64,000 nt of DNA from Phymorhynchus buccinoides (lineage: Eukaryota > Mollusca > Gastropoda > Neogastropoda > Raphitomidae), in contig CM065693.1 of assembly GCA_017654935.2 (NCBI GenBank), forward strand, positions 59,185,644 to 59,249,643. Reading direction: 5' to 3'. The notes beneath the pieces were generated by a model. That model was not told the origin of the DNA and did no database searches. It saw nothing but the letters and a program-made list of their open reading frames with translations. Shown piece by piece: positions 37,245 to 49,543 of the stretch. Position numbers and translations under genes: made by a program. Numbering within the stretch: the stretch's first letter is position 1; each line of letters opens with the position of its first letter.

Positions 37245-38414
37245 TATGTAGTCAGTCAGGTCATCTCCCTGTGTGGTCAGTTAGGTCATCTCCCCATGTG
37301 GTCAGTCAGGTCACCTCCCTGTGTGGTCAGTTAGGTCATCTCTCCATGCGGTCAGTTAGGTCATCTCCCTGTGCGGTCAGTTAGGTCATCTCCCCGTGGG
37401 GTCAGTCAGGTAATCTCTCTGTGTGGTCAGTCAGCTCATCTCCCTGTGTGGTCAGTCAGCTCATCTCCCCGTGTGGTCAGTCAGGTCCTGTGGTCAGTCA
37501 GGTCATCTCCCTGTGTGGTCAGTTAGGTCATCTCCCCATGTGGTCAGTCAGGTCATCTCCCCGTGTGGTCAGTTAGGTCATCTCCCAGTGTGGTCAGTCA
37601 GGTCATCTCCCAGTGTGGTCAGTAAGGTCATCTCCCCGTGTGGTCAGTCAGGTCCTGTGGTCAGTTAGGTCATCGCCCCGTGTGGTCAGTAAGGTTCTGA
37701 GGTCAGATAGGTCATCTCCCCATGTGGTCAGTTAGGTCATCATTTTGTGTGTGGTCAGTGAGGTCATCTCCCCATGTGGTCAGTCAGGTCATCTCCCTAT
37801 GTGGTCAGTCAGGTCATCTCTCCGTGTGGTCAGTTAGGTCATCTCCCCGTGTGGTCAGTAAGGTCATCTCCCCTGTGGTCAGATAGGTCATCTCCCCATG
37901 TGGTCAGTCAGGTCATCTCCCTATGTGGTCAGTCAGGTCATCTCTCCGTGTGGTCAGTTAGGTCATCTCCCCGTGTGGTCAGTTAGGTCATCTCCCAGTG
38001 TGGTCAGTCAGGTCATCACCCCATGTGGTCAGTCAGGTCATCTCCCTGTGTGGCCAGTCAGGTCATCTCTCCATGTGGTCAGTCAGGTCCTGTGGTCAGT
38101 CAGATCATCTCCCCATGTGGTCAGTTAGGTCATCTCCCCATGTGGTCAGTCAGGTCATCTCCCCGTGTGGTCAGTTAGGTCATCTCCCCGTGTGGTCAGT
38201 TAGGTCATCTCCCCATGTGGTCAGTCAGGTCATCTCCCCGTGTGGTCAGTCAGGTCATCTCCCCGTGTGGTCAGTCATGTCCTGTGGTCAGTCAGGTCAT
38301 CTCCCTGTGCGGTCAGTTAGGTCATCTCCCCGTGGGGTCAGTCAGGTCATCTCCCTGTGTGGTCAGTCAGCTCATCTCCCTGTGTGGTCAGTCAGCTCAT
38401 CTCCCTGTGTGGTC
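37245..38414 (+). repeat. 25-bp minisatellite seeded by exon F 5' splice site
   Basis: About 46 units of 25 bp with core aggtcatctccccgtgtgg, then tcagtc or tcagtta. Exon F ends gtcatctccccgtgcg followed by gtcagtta (35534-35557). That 24-bp string recurs in the array with one mismatch (tgcg to tgtg) or none in some parts, for example gtgcggtcagttagg near 37376. Every unit thus carries a copy of the exon F donor. Short truncated units (gtcctgtggtcagt) recur. Confidence 0.93.
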
Positions 38415-39171
38415 AACCAAACCTCTACCACCACACACAAAACCTCTGCCACCACACACAAAACCTCTGAGGGCACACACAAAACCTCTGCCACCACACA
38501 CAAAACCTCTGAGGGCACACACAAAACCTCTGCCACCACACACAAAACCTCTGCCACCACACACAAAACCTCTGCCACCACACACAAAACCTCTGCCACC
38601 ACACACAAAACCTCTGCCACCACACACAAAACCTCTGCCACCACACACAAAACCTCTGAGGGCACACACAAAACCTCTGCCACCACACACAAAACCTCTG
38701 CCACCACACACAAAACCTCTGCCACCACACACAAAACCTCTGAGGGCACACACAAAACCTCTGCCACCACACACAAAACCTCTGCCACCACACACAAAAC
38801 CTCTGCCACCACACACAAAACCTCTGCCACCACACACAAAACCTCTGAGGGCACACACAAAACCTCTGCCACCACACACAAAACCTCTGAGGGCACACAC
38901 AAAACCTCTGCCACCACACACAAAACCTCTGCCACCACACACAAAACCTCTGCCACCACACACAAAACCTCTGCCACCACACACAAAACCTCTGCCACCA
39001 CACACAAAACCTCTGAGGGCACACACAAAACCTCTGCCATGTCACACACACAAAACCTCTGCCACCACACACAAAACCTCTGCCACCACACACAAAACCT
39101 CTGCCACCACACACAAAACCTCTGCCGGCAATGTTCAATCCTCTGAAATGTGCAAATCCGCTGACAATTCT
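38415..39171. repeat. 21-bp minisatellite, about 33 copies
   Basis: Unit core acctctgccaccacacac, then aaa, with a variant in which ccacc is replaced by gaggg (cctctgagggcacacac). It starts at about 38419, directly after the 25-bp array, and ends at about 39125. A short unique tail with aatgttcaatcctctg leads to the next array. Open frames on both strands are artefacts of the unit length. Confidence 0.95.
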
Positions 39172-40342
39172 CATTGCTGAATCTTAATGTTACAATGCTG
39201 CTGAATATCAACGTTACAATGCTGCTGAATCTTAAAGTTACAATGCTGCTGAATCTCAATGTTACAATGCTGCCGAATCTCAATGTTACAATGTTGCTGA
39301 ATCTCAATGTTACAATACTGTTACAATACTGCTGAATCTCAATGTTACAATACTGCTGAATCTCAATGTTACAATGCTGCCGAATCTCAATGTTACAATG
39401 CTGCTGAATCTCATATGTTACAATGTTGCTGAATCTCAATGTTACAATGCTGCTGAATCTCAATGTTACAATGCTGCTGAATCTTAATGTTACAATGTTG
39501 CTGAATCTCAATGTTACAATGCTGCTCGAATCTCAATGTTACAATACTGCTGCTGAATCTGGTAATGTTACAATACTGCTGAATCTTAATGTTACAATGC
39601 TACTGCTGAATCTCAATGTTACAATGCTGCTGAATCTTAATGTTACAATACTGCTGAATCTTAATGTTACAATGCTGCTGAATCTTAATGTTACAATGCT
39701 GCTGAATCTTAATGTTACAATGCTGCTGAATCTTAATGTTACAATGCTGCTGAATCTTAATGTTACAATACTGCTGAATCATAATGTTACAATACTGCTG
39801 AATCATAACGTTACAATACTGCTGAATCATAATGTTACAATACTGCTGAATCTCAATGTTACAATGCTGCTGAATCTTAATGTTACAATGCTGCTTAATC
39901 TTAGTGTTACAATGCTGCTGAATCTCAATGTTACAATGCTGCTGAATGCTGAATCTAATGTTACAATGCTGCTGAATCTCAATGCTGATCTTAATGTTAT
40001 AATGCTGAATCTCACAATGCTGCTGAATCTTAATGTTAGTGTTACAATGCTACTGAATCTCTCAATGTTACAATGCTGCTGAATCTTAATGTTACAATGC
40101 TGCTGAATCTCAATGTTACAATGCTGCTGAATCTTAATGTTACTTAATGTTACAATGCTGCTTAATCTTAATGTTATAATGCTGCTGAATGTTACAATGC
40201 TCAAGTGTTACAATGCTGCTGAATCTTAGTGTTGCAATGCTGCTGAATCTCAACGTTACAATGTTGCTGAATCTCAATGTTACAATACTGCTGAATCTCA
40301 ATGTTACAATGCTGCTGAATATCAACGTTACAATACTGCTGA
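39172..40342. repeat. 24-bp minisatellite, cut by the gap
   Basis: Unit core gctgaatcttaatgttac, then aatgct, with ctt/ctc/cat and aatact/aatgct/aatgtt variants. Between about 39930 and 40210 the units are irregular (deletions and fused units). It runs into the N gap, so its true length is not known. Open frames on both strands are artefacts. Confidence 0.95.
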
Positions 40343-40842
40343 NNNNNNNNNNNNNNNNNNNNNNNNNNNNNNNNNNNNNNNNNNNNNNNNNNNNNNNNNN
40401 NNNNNNNNNNNNNNNNNNNNNNNNNNNNNNNNNNNNNNNNNNNNNNNNNNNNNNNNNNNNNNNNNNNNNNNNNNNNNNNNNNNNNNNNNNNNNNNNNNNN
40501 NNNNNNNNNNNNNNNNNNNNNNNNNNNNNNNNNNNNNNNNNNNNNNNNNNNNNNNNNNNNNNNNNNNNNNNNNNNNNNNNNNNNNNNNNNNNNNNNNNNN
40601 NNNNNNNNNNNNNNNNNNNNNNNNNNNNNNNNNNNNNNNNNNNNNNNNNNNNNNNNNNNNNNNNNNNNNNNNNNNNNNNNNNNNNNNNNNNNNNNNNNNN
40701 NNNNNNNNNNNNNNNNNNNNNNNNNNNNNNNNNNNNNNNNNNNNNNNNNNNNNNNNNNNNNNNNNNNNNNNNNNNNNNNNNNNNNNNNNNNNNNNNNNNN
40801 NNNNNNNNNNNNNNNNNNNNNNNNNNNNNNNNNNNNNNNNNN
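40343..40842. other. Assembly gap, exactly 500 N
   Basis: 500 consecutive N, a fixed size that suggests an unsized scaffold join. On the left is the 24-bp array. On the right the sequence restarts inside the minus-strand LINE, at the position equivalent to 18650. Confidence 0.99.
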
Positions 40843-41383
40843 AAACCCAACACTTTTTACCTTTTTCTTCTAAACGTAATAGCATTTTGTAGGCTTTGTG
40901 TGGTAATCTACTATCATTCATGCTTAAGATTTTCAGCCAATATTTAATGCATCGTAAATGCGAATTATTGTATATAGGATATCGTCCAGTGTCCCCATAA
41001 ACTAGGTCGTTTGGCGTTCTAGGCTGAACCCCTAAACATTTCTTTAAAGCAAATAAATGAACATTTTCTATTAATATTACAGACTTACCCAAAACCCCAC
41101 AACTCAGCACCATATTGAACAATTGGCTGAACTTGGGCGTCAAACAATTTGAGAAATACAGACAAAGAGTTATTCTTAAGCATGTATAATTTCTGCAGAA
41201 TACACAATAAAGCACGCTTACCTCTACTTGCAAGGTCCTGACACGCTGCTGAGGAACTAAGACGAGTAGTAAAAAAGATAACAAGATATTTATAACAATT
41301 CACAATCTCCATTTCCCTTCCATTCAAAAACCACCTTTCCCTGGACGATAAATACCCCCCCTTTCTAAACACTACAATGCTAC

Positions 41384-41390
<7 letters not shown>
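40843..41390 (-). mobile_element. Second copy of minus-strand LINE fragment
   Basis: Equivalent to 18650-19196. In this copy the frame is intact across the point where the first copy is shifted: NDLVYGDTGRYPIYNNSHLR runs on to CIKYWLKILSMNDSRLPHKA. The 3' part is lost in the gap. It is otherwise nearly identical, with scattered single-base differences. Confidence 0.88.
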
Positions 41391-41449
<59 letters not shown>

Positions 41450-41450
41450 A
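41391..41450. repeat. (GA)n microsatellite, second copy
   Basis: Equivalent to 19197-19261, slightly shorter and with one phase break (gaggag). Confidence 0.95.
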
Positions 41451-41676
41451 GTTGTGGTGGTTGATGCTCGCTTCTAATGTTGACCCCAATCATCCAATTT
41501 CCAATACGGCTCCAATTTCAGGCCAGATGGTAAGTTGAGAGCTATAGCTATAGCTGTGTGACAGAAACTTTTCAAAAGTAATATTAACAACTCATCAGTT
41601 AGTGATGCTAGGTTAGTGATTTGTCACTGTCAAGTTAGGGGGGATTTTTGCACGGGCTCTCAAGGGCCAGCCACGC

Positions 41677-41809
41677 GTCCACTAAAATCGCACGTACGAC
41701 TGTACGATACGATTCGATTTGATCACGTGATCTCGAAGCGCGAATCACATGTGTTCTTGGAGACCACGTGATCGAATCGTATCATACCAGTCGTGCGATT
41801 TTAGTGGAC
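41677..41809. mobile_element. Palindromic element, second copy
   Basis: Same inverted repeat as 19487-19610, about 133 bp here. This copy reads cgcacgtacgactgtacgat and gatttgatcacgtgatctcg where the first reads cgcacgactgtgcgat and gataacgtgatctc. The divergence is concentrated in the left arm and loop. Flanks are nearly identical to the first copy. Confidence 0.7.
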
Positions 41810-41935
41810 TCTCTTCTTCATTACTTCTGGGCTTATTAGTAATAGTGTTTGTAAGACTCAGAGCATTATGCTCTGCACATGACCTTATAATTATTAATTC
41901 TTAATTAAAATGGAAAAGCCGACATTTCCACTCTG

Positions 41936-42950
41936 GACACTAGGAGGACTGCGGAACAGCAGGACCAAAGACAGCTGCAACAGGACCTCCAACATCTGGC
42001 AGACTGGGAAGGAAATTGGGATATATGGAATTCCATCCCAAAAAGTGTATTGTCCTACCTGTGTCAAGGAGTAGAACACCACTCCGCCATAGCTATGACC
42101 TGCATGGCCACACCCTGGACACAGTGACTTCAGTGAAGTATCCAGGTATCACCATCCAGAAGGACATCAGCTGGGACTTGCATGTTGATGCCATAACATC
42201 AAAGGCAAACAGAATGCTGGGCTTTCTGCGACGTAATCTGAAGATCTGCTCATCAGAACTGAGGGAGAAAGCATACCTGACCCTTGTCAGACCCCTGCTT
42301 GAATATGCCAGTTCTGTGTGGGACCCCCACACTCGGAGGAACGTGGAAAAAATCAAAGCTGTACAGAGAAGGGCGGCTCGCTTCGTGTTAAACCGCTACA
42401 ACACCTCCAGTGTAACTGACATGGCATGCTTTCTCAGTTAGGATGGCCCACACTTGAGCACCGCAGAAAGTCTACCAGGCTTACAATGCTTTATAAGATC
42501 TTGAACGGCATTGCTAAAGTCGACAACACCAGACTGAAGTCAGCTCCAACTCGCCAAAGAAGAGGACACAGCCGGCAACTATCCACCATCCAGTGCCGGA
42601 CTGAATACAGGAGAAGTTATTTCTTCCCGCGCACCATCAAAGACTGGAACTCGTTACCTGAGGCTGTGTGTGTCTGCCTCTTCAGCCGGCTCGTTCTGGT
42701 CCTCCGTCAAGATCATCACGATGCAACCCCCCCCCCCACCCCACACACACACAACCTAATGTATGTGTTCCTGCCGACTCAGCATCACGTCGGGGCCTCG
42801 ATCAGCGAGACCCGACTGGCTGGGTCATTTTCGTAGAGTAGGTTTTTGTTTTATTTTGTTTGTTTCTTTTTTGATGCCCGACTTCGGACCTCAACCGCAT
42901 ATAGTATCATAAATCAAACTGATGATTGTGGACACTCACCGGAGAACACC
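41936..42950 (+). mobile_element. LINE 3' fragment, second copy
   Basis: Equivalent to 19735-20730 but better preserved. It retains cagctgcaacaggacctcca (QLQQDLQ) and an open run through EKAYLTLVRPLLEYASSVWD, PHTRRNVEKIKAVQRRAARF. A frameshift still occurs near 42415-42430 before LGWPTLEHRRKSTRLTM. It is a dead LINE fragment. Confidence 0.88.
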
Positions 42951-45623
42951 AAATGAACCAGGTACCATAGTAGTGTAGGCCTAGTGTTATGAGGTGTGTT
43001 GGTACCATAGTGGTGTAGGCCTAGTGTTATGAGGTGTGTTGGTACCATAGTGGTGTAGGCCTAGTGTTATGATGTGTGTTGGTACCATAGTGGTGTAGGC
43101 CTAGTGTTATGAGGTGTGTTGGTACCATAGTGGTGTAGGCCTAGTGTTATGAGGTGTGTTGGTACCATAGTGGTGTAGGCCTAGTGTTATGAGGTGTGTT
43201 GGTACCATAGTGGTGTAGGCCTAGTGTTATGAGGTGTGTTGGTACCATAGTTGTGTAGGCCTAGTGTTATGAGGTGTGTTGGTACTATAGTGGTGTAGGC
43301 CTAGTGTTATGATGTGTGTTGGTACCATAGTGGTGTAGGCCTAGTGTTATGAGGTGTGTTGGTACTATAGTGGTGTAGGCCTAGTGTTATGAGGTGTGTT
43401 GGTACTATAGTGGTGTAGGCCTAGTGTTATGAGGTGTGTTGGTACCATAGTAGTGTAGGCCTAGTGTTATGAGGTGTGTTGGTACCATAGTTGTGTAGGC
43501 CTAGTGTTATGAGGTGTGTTGGTACTATAGTGGTGTAGGCCTAGTGTTATGAGGTGTGTTGGTACTATAGTGGTGTAGGCCTAGTGTTATGAGGTGTGTT
43601 GGTACCATAGTGTGTAGGCCTAGTGTTATGAGGTGTGTTGGTACCATAGTGGTGTAGGCCTAGTGTTATGAGGTGTGTTGGTACCATAGTTGTGTAGGCC
43701 TAGTGTTATGAGGTGTGTTGGTACCATAGTGGTGTAGGCCTAGTGTTATGAGGTGTGTTGGTACCATAGTGGTGTAGGCCTAGTGTTATGAGGTGTGTTG
43801 GTACCATAGTGGTGTAGGCCTAGTGTTATGAGGTGTGTTGGTACCATAGTGGTGTAGGCCTAGTGTTATGAGGTGTGTTGGTACCATAGTGGTGTAGGTC
43901 TAGTGTTATGAGGTGTGTTGGTACCATAGTTGTGTAGGCCTAGTGTTATGAGGTGTGTTGGTACCATAGTGGTGTAGGCCTAGTGTTATGAGGTGTGTTG
44001 GTACCATAGTGGTGTAGGCCTAGTGTTATGAGGTGTGTTGGTACCATAGTGGTGTAGGCCTAGTGTTATGAGGTGTGTTGGTACCATAGTGGTGTAGGCC
44101 TAGTGTTATGAGGTGTGTTGGTACCATAGTGGTGTAGGCCTAGTGTTATGAGGTGTGTTGGTACCATAGTGGTGTAGGCCTAGTGTTATGAGGTGTGTTG
44201 GTACCATAGTGGTGTAGGCCTAGTGTTATGAGGTGTGTTGGTACCATAGTGGTGTAGGCCTAGTGTTATGAGGTGTGTTGGTACCATAGTGGTGTAGGCC
44301 TAGTGTTATGAGGTGTGTTGGTACCATAGTGGTGTAGGTCTAGTGTTATGAGGTGTGTTGGTACCATAGTGGTGTAGGCCTAGTGTTATGAGGTGTGTTG
44401 GTACCATAGTGGTGTAGGCCTAGTGTTATGAGGTGTGTTGGTACCATAGTGGTGTAGGCCTAGTGTTATGAGGTGTGTTGGTACCATAGTGGTGTAGGCC
44501 TAGTGTTATGAGGTGTGTTGGTACCATAGTGGTGTAGGCCTAGTGTTATGAGGTGTGTTGGTACCATAGTGGTGTAGGCCTAGTGTTATGAGGTGTGTTG
44601 GTACCATAGTGGTGTAGGCCTAGTGTTATGAGGTGTGTTGGTACCATAGTGGTGTAGGCCTAGTGTTATGAGGTGTGTTGGTACCATAGTGCGTGTAGGC
44701 CTAGTGTTATGAGGTGTGTTGGTACCATAGTTGTGTAGGCCTAGTGTTATGAGGTGTGTTGGTACCATAGTTGTGTAGGCCTAGTGTTATGAGGTGTGTT
44801 GGTACCATAGTAGGCCTAGTGTGAGGTGTGTTGTAGTGTGTAGGCCTATGTTATGAGGTGTGTTGGTACCATAGTAGGTGTAAGCCTAGTGTTATGAGGT
44901 GTGTTGGTACCATAGTAGTGTAGGCCTAGTGTTATGAGGTGTGTTGGTACCATAGTGGTGTAGGCCTAGTGTTATGAGGTGTGTTGGTACCATAGTTGTG
45001 TAGGCCTAGTGTTATGTGTGTTGGTACCATAGTTGTGTAGGCCTAGTGTTATGAGGTGTGTTGGTACCATAGTGGTGTAGGCCTAGTGTTATGAGGTGTG
45101 TTGGTACCATAGTGGTGTAGGCCTAGTGTTATGAGGTGTGTTGGTACCATAGTGGTGTAAGCCTAGTGTTATGAGGTGTGTTGGTACCATAGTGGTGTAG
45201 GCCTAGTGTTATGAGGTGTGTTGGTACCATAGTGTGTAGGCCTAGTGTTATGAGGTGTGTTGGTACCAAAGTGGTGTAGGCCTAGTGTTATGAGGTGTGT
45301 TGGTACCATAGTGGTGTAGGCCTAGTGTTATGAGGTGTGTTGGTACCATAGTAGTGTAGGCCTAGTGTTATGAGGTGTGTGTGTTGCTGTGGGCAGGTGA
45401 GCAGGGACATGTTCAACACATGCACCAGGTACCATAGGCGGCCTAGTGTTATGAGGTGTGTTGGTACCATAGTGGTGTAGGCCTAGTGTTATGAGGTGTG
45501 TTGGTACTATAGTGGTGTAGGCCTAGTGTTATGAGGTGTGTTGGTACCATAGTGGTGTAGGCCTAGTGTTATGATGTGTGTTGGTACCATAGTGGTGTAG
45601 GACTAGTGTTATGAGGTGTGTGT
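42951..45623 (+). repeat. 40-bp minisatellite of intron C-D, second copy
   Basis: Same unit as 20731-23425, about 66 copies, but more variable: gttgtgt units, short units near 43610, and rearranged units at 44805-44880 and 45000-45030. It also contains a partial exon D copy at 45397-45437 that is missing from the first copy. Confidence 0.95.
45397..45437 (+). pseudogene. Partial exon D copy inside the 40-bp array
   Basis: After gtgttgctgtgggcag, the sequence matches exon D for about 41 bp with four mismatches (reads VSRDMFNTCTRYH). It then turns into array sequence at accatag. It carries both the acceptor and the exon start, and the point where the array unit begins is the same accatag seen inside exon D. 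It may be a relic of the duplication that started the array. It occurs only in this copy of the region. Confidence 0.85.
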
Positions 45624-45637
45624 GTTGATGTGGGCAG

Positions 45638-45738
45638 GTCAGCACGGACCTGTTCAACAAATGCACCAGGTACCATAGTGGAACTTCCGCCGCCGCCCCC
45701 CAGGCTGCCGCCATTATCGCCCTGGCCCTGGAAGCCAA
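45638..45738 (+). CDS. Second copy of exon D (catalytic Ser)
   Basis: Identical in sequence to 23440-23540, with the same acceptor (gtgggcag) and donor (gtgagt). The Ser codon is at 45686-45688. Exon F ends in phase 1, whereas this exon starts in phase 0, so joining exon F to it would shift the frame. That, with the near identity of the flanking introns, favours a duplicated haplotype contig over an extra exon of the same gene. Confidence 0.9.
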
Positions 45739-46460
45739 GTGAGTGGGACACTGTCAGCCTGTTGCCTTGCGGTGGGCATGCCGGGGAATCCTTCAGTAGT
45801 TCCCCAATCTAGCTGCCCCCTGTAACCTATCACCTGTCAGCCTGTTGCCCTGCGGTGGGCATGCCGGGGAATCCTTCAGTACAAGTAGTTCCTTCATCTA
45901 GCTGGTAGCTGCCCCCTCCAACCTATCACTCTCTTTCAGGCCTACTCTGCCTTTTCATCTTCTAATTATCATCTGCTATTTTTCTGATTTATTGGTCCCT
46001 TCTCCTGCCTTTTATAAGAAAACATCCTCCAGTTAATGTTCTCATTTGAGCTCCTCCTAAATCGGAATGTGTCGGCTGAATGCAGCGGGTAGACCAGTGA
46101 AAAGTGAAAACCAGACACATAGGTAGCTCAGCCATTAGGACTTTTCTGGGAACGCAGAAGAAGAAGGTTGGCCTTTCAGTTGCTGGCTTGTTTGTTAAGA
46201 AGAAGAAGGTTGGCCTTTCAGTTGCTGGCTTGTTTTGTGTTCCAATCTCTCTCTTCGGTAGACTGTTGGTTCGTTCGTTTATTGTTTCAGTCAATCAGTT
46301 AGTATTACTGATTGATTTATTTGTTAATGTATTTTGGTATTTCGTATATGGTATTTTGGTCTCTGTGAAAGAAATCCGGGCTGCTCCTACCTGGAGAGTG
46401 TGCCACCGGTAGTGAAGCGCCACCCTGTTTGCTTTGGAGTGGGAGTGGACTTGGGAAACC
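45739..46460. other. Intron D-E 5' part, second copy
   Basis: Nearly identical to 23541-24262, with isolated differences (for example ccccaatct for cccccatct near 45804 and attgattt for atttattt near 46312). It holds the same two-copy duplications and no gene. Confidence 0.8.
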
Positions 46461-47988
46461 TAGCTATCAATTTGGTTCATACCAGGCAGCGGGTTCCTCC
46501 CATAACTATCCATTTGGTTCATACCAGGCAGCGGGTTCCTCCTAGCTATCCATTTGGTTCATACCAGACAGCGGGTTCCTCCCATAGCTATCCATTTGGT
46601 TCATACCAGGCAGCGGGTTCCTCCTAGCTATCCATTTGGTTCATACCAGGCAGCGGGTTCCTCCTAGCTATCCATTTGGTTCATACCAGGCAGCGGGTTC
46701 CTCCTAGCTATCCATTTGGTTCATACCAGGCAGCGGGTTCCTCCTAGCTATCCATTTGGTTCATACCAGGCAGCGGGTTCCTCCTAGCTATCCATTTGGT
46801 TCATACCAGGCAGCGGGTTCCTCCTAGCTATCCATTTGGTTCATGCCAGGCAGCAGGTTTCTCTAAGCTATCCATTTGGTTCATACCAGGCAGCGGGTTT
46901 CTCCTAGCTATCCATTTGGTTCATACCAGGCAGCAGGTTTCTCCTAGCTATCCATTTGGTTCATACCAGGCAGCGGGTTTCTCCTAGCTATCCATTTGGT
47001 TCATACCAGGCAGCGGGTTCCTCCTAGCTATCCATTTGGTTCATACCAGACAGCGGGTTCCTCCTAGCTATCCATTTGGTTCATGCCAGGCAGCGGGTTT
47101 CTCTAAGCTATCCATTTGGTTCATACCAGGCAGCGGGTTTCTCCTAGCTATCCATTTGGTTCATACCAGGCAGCGGGTTTCTCCTAGCTATCCATTTGGT
47201 TCATACCAGGCAGCGGGTTTCTCCTAGCTATCCATTTGGTTCATACCAGGCAGCGGGTTCCTCCTAGCTATCCATTTGGTTCATACCAGACAGCGGGTTC
47301 CTCCTAGCTATCCATATGGCTCATACCAGGCAGCGGGTTCCTCCTAGCTATCCATTTGGTTCATACCAGGTAGCAGGTTTCTCTAAGCTATCCATTTGGT
47401 TCATGCCAGGCAGCGGGTTTCTCTAAGCTATCCATTTGGTTCATACCAGGCAGCGGGTTTCTCCTAGCTATCCATTTGGTTCATACCAGGCAGCAGGTTT
47501 CTCCTAGCTATCCATTTGGTTCATACCAGGCAGCGGGTTCCTCCTAGCTATCCATTTGGTTCATGCCAGGCAGCGGGTTTCTCTAAGCTATCCATTTGGT
47601 TCATACCAGACAGCGGGTTCCTCCTAGCTATCCATTTGGTTCATACCAGACAGCGGGTTCCTCCTAGCTATCCATTTGGTTCATACCAGGTAGCAGGTTT
47701 CTCTAAGCTATCCATTTGGTTCACACCAGGCAGCGGGTTTCTCTAAGCTATCCATTTGGTTCATACCAGGCAGCGGGTTTCTCCTAGCTATCCATTTGGT
47801 TCATACCAGGCAGCAGGTTTCTCCTAGCTATCCATTTGGTTCATACCAGGCAGCGGATTCCTCCTAGCTATCCATTTGGTTCATACCAGGCAGCGGGTTT
47901 CTCTAAGCTATCCATTTGGTTCATACCAGGCAGCGGGTTTCTCCTAGCTATCCATTGGTTTCATACCAGGCAGCAGGATTCTCCTAGC
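46461..47988. repeat. 40-bp minisatellite of intron D-E, second copy
   Basis: Same unit number and almost the same order of variants as 24263-25790, with a few substitutions (ccatatggctc near 47312, caggtagcagg near 47370 and 47690). The conserved order of variants shows that the two copies separated recently. Confidence 0.95.
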
Positions 47989-48339
47989 TCTTATCGACCT
48001 TTAACTGCCGTGGGTTATTTATGTGCGCAAAGTGCACGGGTCAGACTTGCTATAAGTCCCCATCGAAACGACTGGACGTTCCGTTCGATTTTCGTGTCGA
48101 TCTGGAAAGAGGAAAGAAGGGGCGAGGCCCAGATTCAGACCCGAGTCGCCCACATATGGAATAGGAATTGTTCGGAAATAATTAAGGGGAGTAATTTCAT
48201 GGTGTGTGGGAGTGATCTTGCCTGATTCAATCGGCCAAACAGGGGAATATACTCTACCATCAGGTAGATCCCCAGCTCTCGCCTCGTGTGTCATTCTAAA
48301 ATTGATGTTATTTATATTTTTACGTCACATTTTGCAAGT
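47989..48339. other. Unassigned intron sequence, second copy
   Basis: Equivalent to 25791-26141 with almost no differences. No gene is recognised. Confidence 0.5.
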
Positions 48340-48573
48340 TCTATCAGTTTGTGGATACTGGCCACCCCTCATTTAAAAAAAAAAAAATGGTTTGCAAGTC
48401 GCTGACTCGCATCCTGCGGTTTCAAGCTTCGACGCCATGCCGTCATGGTTGCTATGGGTTTGATCGAGTAAGTCGAGGTAAAAAAAACCCTCTAAATTTC
48501 ATGAAGTGCCCTCCCCCTAGTTTTTCCGAACATCGTCTATTGGCAGGCGAACGTCTTAACCACTCTGCCACCT
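48340..48573 (-). mobile_element. Possible tRNA-derived SINE fragment, second copy
   Basis: Equivalent to 26142-26372. It differs mainly in the A-run length (about 48374-48387) and a few bases. Same weak A-box evidence. Confidence 0.35.
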
Positions 48574-48835
48574 TCCTTCCTTATTGACTTTAATTATGCA
48601 AAACTAAACATTCATTCAACCGATCAGCCAATCAGTCAATCAACGTCTTAACCAATCTGCCACCTTCCTTCCTTATTGACTTTAATTATGCAAAGCTAAA
48701 CATTCATTCAACCGATCAGCCAATCAGTCAATCAACGTCTTAACCACTCTGCCACCTTCCTTCCTTATTGACTTTAATTATGCAAAGCTAAACATTCATT
48801 CAACCGATCAGTCAATCGATCAATCAGTCAATTCT
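48551..48835. repeat. 92-bp tandem repeat, second copy
   Basis: Three units equivalent to 26348-26630, with the same aacgtcttaacca starts. The stretch from 48836 to 49291 repeats the (GT)n, (AATAAG)n and (TC)n tract of 26631-27086. Confidence 0.85.
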
Positions 48836-49198
48836 ATTCTTCTCTTCAGGACCCAAGATCACTGAGTTGACCATTCTGTTGGTTTTGTGTTTTGTGTGTG
48901 TGTGTGTGTGTGTGTGTTTTTGGGAGACCTGAAAGTGGGATTCTGTGGGAGGGCATGACAGCGTGGACGTGTAAAGCCAGAGTGGTCAACATGCATACCA
49001 TGGGCCCTGAAGAGAAGAAGAATAAGAATAAGAATAAGAATAAGAATAAGAATTAAGAACGGGAGAGGTTAGATATGGTTAGATTTCAAGGAGCTCAGCG
49101 GGTTTAGGCTAAAGCATGACACCGCGCATCAACACTGGAGACAGGAAAGTTTAGGACATGGGAGTATGAGATCCTCAATCAAACATTTACTTTCATTG

Positions 49199-49273
<75 letters not shown>

Positions 49274-49291
49274 TCTGTTGTTTGTTGCTAG

Positions 49292-49543
49292 TCCCGACCT
49301 GACCTGGCGCGACGTTCAACACTTGATAGTGATCACGTCCAAAGCGAACCAGCTGAAGCCCAAGAAGACTCTCTTCTGCAAGAACTGTGCCGGTTTCCCC
49401 GTCAGCCTTGCCTTTGGCTTCGGCCTGATGGACGCCATGGACATGGTGACTCGGGCTCTCAACTGGACACTAGTGCCAGAGCTGAAGGTCTGCAACGTCT
49501 CTGCCAACCAGGCTGACCCTGCCTCCATGAGCGAGAGAGAGAG
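49292..49543 (+). CDS. Second copy of exon E
   Basis: Identical in sequence to 27087-27338, with the same ttgctag acceptor and GAGAG-gtcagt donor. It encodes PDLTWRDVQHLIVITSKANQ through SERERS. See exon E for its role. No differences in the coding bases were seen. Confidence 0.9.

Noticed and set aside
38415..39171. Thr/His/Lys-rich or Cys/Val-rich repeat proteins on both strands
   Set aside because: The 21-bp unit is open in several frames, and the array is intronic.
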